Assembly (NCBI RefSeq): GCF_003946915.1 | Contig: NZ_RPOC01000008.1 | Span: 1 to 64,000, forward strand | Direction of reading: 5' to 3' | DNA: 64,000 nt | Source of the DNA: Flavobacterium ustbae | Lineage (GTDB): Bacteria; Bacteroidota; Bacteroidia; Flavobacteriales; Flavobacteriaceae | Part shown: one piece after another, positions 59,784 through 64,000 of the stretch | Position numbering within the stretch: the stretch's first letter is position 1 | How the letters are laid out: each line of letters opens with the position of its first letter | Notes under the pieces: model-generated | The model's database searches: none | Seen by the model: the letters and a program-made list of their open reading frames with translations, nothing else | What the model was told of the DNA's origin: nothing | Position numbers and translations under genes: made by a program

Positions 59784-61571
59784 TTATTTTGAACCGTTAG
59801 AAAAAAGATTTATTAAACTTTTAACGTCAATTTTACACAATTGTTGCAGTTGATTTACTGTTCCGTGTTCTATAAACTCGTCTGGAACACCCAAAATTTC
59901 AATAGAATTTTTAAAATTATTTGATGCTGCAAACTCTAAAATAGCACTTCCAAAACCACCATTTTTAACCCCGTCTTCGATTGTAATTATGTTTTGGAAA
60001 GTCTTAAATATGGTGTTTAATGTGCTGATGTCTAATGGTTTAATGAAGCTGAAGTTATAGTGCGCAATCTCATCAGAATTGGTTGATTCTTTTAAGGCTT
60101 CTATAACATTATTTCCAATTGTTCCGGTCGACAGTACAGCAACTTTCGTACCATCTTTTAGGCATTTTGCGAGGCCTAAATTTATTTTTTCGTAATGTCC
60201 GAAATTTTCTACTTCCCAATTTGGTATAACTCCGCGGCCTCTTGGATATCGAATTGCAATAGGATGATCTATTCCTAATTGAACGGTATACAAAATGTTT
60301 TGCAATTCAATTTCGTTTAACGGAGCATAGATAATCATATTCGGAATCGAGCGCAGATAAGCGATATCAAAAACACCATGATGCGTTGCGCCGTCTTCGC
60401 CGACCAAACCCGCGCGGTCAAGGCAAAAAATGACAGGTAGATTTTGTAAAGCGACGTCATGAATAACTTGATCGTAGGCACGCTGTAAAAATGTCGAATA
60501 AATATTGCAATAGACAATCATTCCCTGAGTGGCCATTCCTGCAGCCAAAGTCACGGCATGCTGTTCGGCAATTCCCACATCAAAAGCGCGATCTGGCAAT
60601 TCGTCCATCATAAATTTTAAAGAACTTCCAGATGGCATTGCCGGAGTGATTCCGATTATTTTTTCATTCTTTTTGGCTAAATCCAAAATGGTCAAGCCAA
60701 AAACATCCTGATATTTTGGAGGAAGATTTTCTTCCGATTTTAAGAGAATTTCTCCAGTCGAAGCATCAAATTTTCCTGGAGCATGATATTTTACCTGATT
60801 TTCTTCGGCCTGTTGCAATCCTTTACCTTTTGTAGTTACAATATGAAGGAATTTCGGACCTTTTATTTTTTTTAGACGATTTAATTCTTTGATTAATTTT
60901 GGAAGATCATGACCGTCAATTGGACCTGAATAATCAAAATTTAAAGATTTAATCATATTATTTTGCCTCGGATTCTTTCCACTTTTAACCGCTGTTAGAT
61001 ATTGTTTCAAAGCTCCAACACTCGGATCAATTCCGATTGCATTATCATTTAAAATAACTAAAATATTGGCATCGGTAACTCCAGCGTGGTTCAAGCCTTC
61101 AAAAGCCATTCCGCTTGCAATCGAAGCGTCGCCAATAATTGCGATATGTTCTTTCTCAAAATCGCCTTTTAATTTAGAAGCAATTGCCATTCCCAATGTT
61201 GCAGAAATTGAAGTAGAAGAGTGCCCAACGCCAAAAGTATCATAAACACTTTCGCCTCTCTTCGGGAAACCAGATACTCCACCAATCTGTCTGTTAGTAT
61301 GGAAAATTTCTTTTCTTTCTGTCAGGATTTTGTGTCCATAAGCCTGATGTCCAACATCCCAAACCAATAAATCATTTGGAGTATTAAAAACATAATGCAA
61401 AGCAATCGTAAGCTCTACAACGCCTAAACTAGCTCCTAAATGACCTTCTTTTACAGAAACCACATCAATAATAAACTGACGCAATTCGTGAGCAACCTGA
61501 ATAAGCTGTTCTTCTTTTAAAAGACGTAAATCAGCAGGATTATATATATTGGAAAGTAGATCGCTTTTCAT
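59784..61571 (-). CDS. dxs: 1-deoxy-D-xylulose-5-phosphate synthase
   Basis: The enzyme is 595 residues from the ATG at 61571 (MKSDLLSNIYNPADLR). A start six codons earlier is possible. This thiamine diphosphate enzyme is the first step of the MEP isoprenoid pathway. Visible are the N-terminal HLGASLGVVELTIALHYVF, the ThDP motif GDASIASGMAFEGLN (near 145-160) with a following NDN, and the catalytic Glu region DVGIAEQHAVTLAAGMA (near 335-350). Slightly shorter than E. coli Dxs (620), as usual in the group. Confidence 0.95.
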   Translation of the reverse strand: MKSDLLSNIYNPADLRLLKEEQLIQVAHELRQFIIDVVSVKEGHLGASLGVVELTIALHYVFNTPNDLLVWDVGHQAYGHKILTERKEIFHTNRQIGGVSGFPKRGESVYDTFGVGHSSTSISATLGMAIASKLKGDFEKEHIAIIGDASIASGMAFEGLNHAGVTDANILVILNDNAIGIDPSVGALKQYLTAVKSGKNPRQNNMIKSLNFDYSGPIDGHDLPKLIKELNRLKKIKGPKFLHIVTTKGKGLQQAEENQVKYHAPGKFDASTGEILLKSEENLPPKYQDVFGLTILDLAKKNEKIIGITPAMPSGSSLKFMMDELPDRAFDVGIAEQHAVTLAAGMATQGMIVYCNIYSTFLQRAYDQVIHDVALQNLPVIFCLDRAGLVGEDGATHHGVFDIAYLRSIPNMIIYAPLNEIELQNILYTVQLGIDHPIAIRYPRGRGVIPNWEVENFGHYEKINLGLAKCLKDGTKVAVLSTGTIGNNVIEALKESTNSDEIAHYNFSFIKPLDISTLNTIFKTFQNIITIEDGVKNGGFGSAILEFAASNNFKNSIEILGVPDEFIEHGTVNQLQQLCKIDVKSLINLFSNGSK

Positions 61572-61623
61572 TGTAAAGGTAAAAAGCAAATTTACGGTTT
61601 TAAATTTAATTTCTTGTTCCGTC

Positions 61624-62268
61624 TTATTTCAATAAAATAGGCACAGAATATTGCATCCTAGTTTTTTTGCCGTTCGATTCGCCGGGTTGCCATTTAGGAC
61701 ACAAACTTAAAACCCTGATAATTTCTTTTTCCAAAGGCTCTTCAACCGCTGGAGAACATTCAAGAAAGGAAACAGAACCATTTTTTTCTACCGCAAAGGC
61801 TAGAGTGAAATTGAGTTTCCAATAACTTACGCCTTCTGGTTTTTTGTATTCTTTCATAAAAAAAGTATGAAACTGGTCAATGCCTCCAGGAAATTCTGCA
61901 TTGGTATTAGAAAGAGGTTTTATAGTTGGTGAAGAATCTTCTTTTTTTGGTTTCTCAGATTTTGAAATTTTGTTTGCATCAATTTCTTTAGATGCGATTG
62001 GCGTTGTTTGTTTTAATTCAATTTGCACCGCTTTTGGTAAATCTCTCTGAGTTTGCTCTAATTTTTTCTTGCTTATTGTAATTGTATCTTTAGCAGCTGA
62101 TTTTGTTGTTGATGAATCAAATTCTTTTACAATTTCGATATCTTCTTTTCTGTCATCCTTTTTGTTGCAGCCAGATAAAATTAATCCTATCAAGAATGCT
62201 GTAAAAAACATTTTGATACAGTTTTCAAGGCAAGTTTTTTGCATGGTTATTTTGCCTCGTTCTTTCAT
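61624..62268 (-). CDS. Lipoprotein-like protein with TonB C-terminal-type domain
   Basis: The 214-residue protein has an N-terminal membrane or lipoprotein signal (FFTAFLIGLILSGCNKKDD), a Lys/Ser/Thr-rich linker, and a C-terminal domain of about 90 residues. That domain (NAEFPGGIDQFHTFFMKEYK and EIIRVLSLCPKWQPG) resembles TonB-C energy transducers. The start may be the in-frame ATG at 62244 (MQKTC). Its C-terminal domain is clearly paralogous to that of the gene upstream, whose stop overlaps its start by four bases. No ExbB/ExbD genes are near. Confidence 0.75.
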   Translation of the reverse strand: MKERGKITMQKTCLENCIKMFFTAFLIGLILSGCNKKDDRKEDIEIVKEFDSSTTKSAAKDTITISKKKLEQTQRDLPKAVQIELKQTTPIASKEIDANKISKSEKPKKEDSSPTIKPLSNTNAEFPGGIDQFHTFFMKEYKKPEGVSYWKLNFTLAFAVEKNGSVSFLECSPAVEEPLEKEIIRVLSLCPKWQPGESNGKKTRMQYSVPILLK

Positions 62269-63131
62269 GATTCAATTGCTATTGGCAAGCTATATTTGGT
62301 TCTTGTTTTTTTTCCATTTTGTTCACCAGGTATCCATTTAGGAGATAGGTTTAAAACGCGTATTATTTCTGCTTTAATCTTGGAATCAACTTCTCTTGGA
62401 AATTGAAATGAAGACAGCGATCCATCCCTTTCTATGACAAAACTTACTACAATCCTGCTTTGTGGATTTTCTGCATCTTCAGGAAATTGAAATTCAGTAA
62501 TGAAGAATTGATAAAAATTATTAATTCCACCTTCAAAATAAGGACTTGTTTCAATTGATTCTCCTGAATAATAGACGGTATGTTCTTCAAAAACAGAATC
62601 TTTTTCAATTTCTTTCTGATTTTCGTCATAAGTGATTTCCGAGCAATGTGTTGGGACTGGTTTTACAAATTTTACACGATTAACTTTTGAAGTTTTAGTC
62701 CGAATAGAATCATCTAAATTGCTTGATACTTTAGAATTGAAAGATTTTGTTGTTGTCGCAGTGTCTTTTATAATTTCAACCTTATCTATTTTTCTCTTAC
62801 TACCGTCTTTATCTGCACAACTAAATAAAGTAGTTCCCATTGTAATAAATAGAGCAAGTAAAAATATTTTGTGATAATTGGTTTGAGAGTATAAAATACG
62901 ATTCGGAACTCGAATAGTAAGAATATCTATTTGAGATTCTTTAAATCGTCCGCAAATCTTCTCATTTCTATGCTGATCAAAATAATGTTTAATTTCTTCT
63001 GGAAGCATAGAACTAAAATCAACAACCGTTTTGGAACAGCTCAAACAAAAACGGCCATTTTCGTTTGGCGTCATTTTATCCCAGTCCTCATTGCAAGGTT
63101 TTGGTATTATTATTTTAGGTTTTGTTTCCAT
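62265..63131 (-). CDS. Zinc-ribbon-like and TonB-C-type domain membrane protein
   Basis: The 288-residue protein has an N-terminal Cys motif module (IPKPCNEDWDKMTPNENGRF then CLSCSKTVVDF, near residues 9-40) common in Bacteroidetes. One membrane segment follows (about 86-105, ending LFSCADK) and a C-terminal TonB-like domain (FEGGINNFYQFFITEFQFPE, then EIIRVLNLSPKWIPGEQNGK). Such proteins are annotated as energy transducers, though the partner receptor is unknown. It is the first gene of a tandem duplicate pair (4-base overlap). Confidence 0.75.
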   Translation of the reverse strand: METKPKIIIPKPCNEDWDKMTPNENGRFCLSCSKTVVDFSSMLPEEIKHYFDQHRNEKICGRFKESQIDILTIRVPNRILYSQTNYHKIFLLALFITMGTTLFSCADKDGSKRKIDKVEIIKDTATTTKSFNSKVSSNLDDSIRTKTSKVNRVKFVKPVPTHCSEITYDENQKEIEKDSVFEEHTVYYSGESIETSPYFEGGINNFYQFFITEFQFPEDAENPQSRIVVSFVIERDGSLSSFQFPREVDSKIKAEIIRVLNLSPKWIPGEQNGKKTRTKYSLPIAIES

Positions 63132-63192
63132 ACTCGAATTTCAAAGTTTAAATGTAATAAAAATTAAAGTGTAAAGTTTTACTTTTGCAACT

Positions 63193-63636
63193 ATGGAAAA
63201 TCCTTTTACAGACGAATATTTTATGAAGAAAGCTTTGCAGGAAGCCGAAGAAGCCTACTTAAAAGGCGAAATTCCTGTAGGAGCCGTTATTGTTGTGGCC
63301 GATAAAGTCATTGCAAGAAGCCATAATTTGACTGAATTGTTAAATGATGTTACCGCTCACGCTGAAATGCAGTCTATTACGGCAGCGGCCAATTTTCTAG
63401 GCGGAAAATATTTAAAAGATTGTACGCTTTATGTTACTTTAGAACCTTGCCAAATGTGTGCAGGTGCTTTGTATTGGAGTCAGATCTCCAAAATTGTTTT
63501 TGGTGCCCGCGACGAACAGCGCGGATTTCTGAATATGGGAACAAAACTGCACCCTAAAACCACAGTAGTTTCTGGTGTTATGGCAAACGAAGCGGCCGAT
63601 TTAATGAAACGTTTTTTTCTGGAAAGACGTAAATAA
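63193..63636 (+). CDS. tadA: tRNA-specific adenosine deaminase
   Basis: The 147-residue cytidine-deaminase-fold enzyme converts A34 to inosine in tRNA-Arg(ACG). It has the zinc motif HAEMQSI (near residue 57) and PCQMCAGAL (near 87-95), plus the N-terminal FMKKALQEAEEAYLKGEIPV typical of TadA. Full length. Divergent from the TonB-C pair. Confidence 0.94.
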   Translation: MENPFTDEYFMKKALQEAEEAYLKGEIPVGAVIVVADKVIARSHNLTELLNDVTAHAEMQSITAAANFLGGKYLKDCTLYVTLEPCQMCAGALYWSQISKIVFGARDEQRGFLNMGTKLHPKTTVVSGVMANEAADLMKRFFLERRK

Positions 63637-63796
63637 ATTTCAATAAACACCTTTCTATTGCACTATAATGAATTTTAAGTATTTGAGAAACTTCAACAAA
63701 AGTTAAATAATCATTATTAGAGAATTTTCTTCTTAAAGAACTCAAAAAAAACTTTACTTTTATCGTAATTTATTAACCGATTAACTGTAGATAAAA

Positions 63797-64000
63797 GTGA
63801 AAGTAAAAGGACTATCTCTCGTATTTTTTGTGTTTTTTATTTTTCAATCCTGTGGGCGTAAATCAGCTGCAGATTTCAATTCCGATTTTTCATTATTTAA
63901 AGATTACATTACCAGTTTTACAGGCGGTATCGTTTCGGCAGATTCTGATATACGCGTGGTTTTGGCATTCGATAAAAATGATTGGAAACCTAATCAGGAA
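63797..64000 (+). CDS. Start of a large lipoprotein, probably alpha-2-macroglobulin family (cut by window end)
   Basis: GTG at 63797 starts a lipoprotein signal (LVFFVFFIFQSCG, with Cys near residue 19). It continues with FKDYITSFTGGIVSADSDIR and an Asp/Trp-rich beta-type segment to the window end. This resembles the start of bacterial alpha-2-macroglobulin-like lipoproteins of flavobacteria, but only 68 codons are visible and the assignment is from memory of similar starts. Confidence 0.5.
   Translation, partial: MKVKGLSLVFFVFFIFQSCGRKSAADFNSDFSLFKDYITSFTGGIVSADSDIRVVLAFDKNDWKPNQE

Noticed and set aside
1-64000. CRISPR arrays, tRNA or rRNA genes, prophage or replication origin
   Set aside because: Looked for on both strands by eye. 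No regularly spaced identical repeats, cloverleaf-like or rRNA-like sequences, or phage or replication genes were seen.

Overview
This window is a low-GC Bacteroidetes chromosome segment, most likely from Flavobacterium or a close relative. Evidence: promoters of the Bacteroidetes type (a TTG around -33 and TAnnTTTG around -7), no Shine-Dalgarno preference, a type IX secretion tail, GLPGLI, DUF3078 and OMP_b-brl proteins, gldA for gliding motility, a split metH, and abundant flavobacterial intergenic palindromes. Both strands are used. No rRNA, tRNA or CRISPR array was seen.

Layout. 1-110: the end of an IS3-family element, with the start of orfA. 190-10510: a secreted leucine-rich-repeat protein, a deoxynucleoside kinase with a hypothetical partner, a GLPGLI protein with a TonB-type outer-membrane protein, and a large exported unknown. 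10805-22172: methionine biosynthesis part 1, with metK (minus strand) behind a SAM-II riboswitch, then metY, a degenerate homoserine dehydrogenase paralogue, metX behind a SAM-I riboswitch, thrA (aspartokinase-homoserine dehydrogenase), an OsmC protein and metZ. 22329-33820: an RDD membrane protein, an Rrf2 regulator, two divergent TauE-type permeases, and a complete sulfate assimilation operon (APS reductase, ATP sulfurylase cysD and cysN, sulfite reductase with a C-terminal extension, two siroheme genes, a ferredoxin-NADP reductase). 33992-34503: a toxin-antitoxin pair. 35353-41388: methionine part 2, with a second SAM-I riboswitch, metH in two parts and metF. 41607-49677: a methyltransferase, a dicarboxylate/glutamate symporter, a PLP decarboxylase, a TonB-dependent receptor, gldA and a small beta-barrel. 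49767-52692: metE divergent from an Lrp/AsnC regulator. 52807-57201: an OFA-type transporter with pyruvate formate-lyase and its activase. 57340-64000: dgt, DUF3078, dxs, two TonB-C-domain proteins, tadA, and the start of a large lipoprotein.

How it works together. Sulfate is activated to APS, reduced to sulfite and then to sulfide using siroheme and ferredoxin electrons. Homoserine from ThrA is acetylated by MetX, sulfide is added by MetY or MetZ, the homocysteine is methylated by MetH with MetF or by MetE, and MetK makes SAM. SAM feeds back through three riboswitches of two classes.

Most interesting observation. The metY and metX regions each begin with two tandem short ORF plus terminator units (12410-12790 and 15969-16283). 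The four encoded peptides of 21-26 residues carry internal Met and Cys codons (one has 6 Cys and 4 internal Met in 26 residues). In all four units a short segment at or near the end of the ORF can pair with the 5' arm of the following terminator. This is the architecture of ribosome-mediated attenuation sensing Met and Cys charging. I know of no described system of this kind in Bacteroidetes. Each tandem pair is followed by a small unknown protein almost free of sulfur amino acids. Other leads are a shared TAGGGTAATRG motif linking the metY and cys promoters, a palindrome inside the cys promoter, a metE-lrp operator, and degenerate 8-bp-period tandem arrays between genes.
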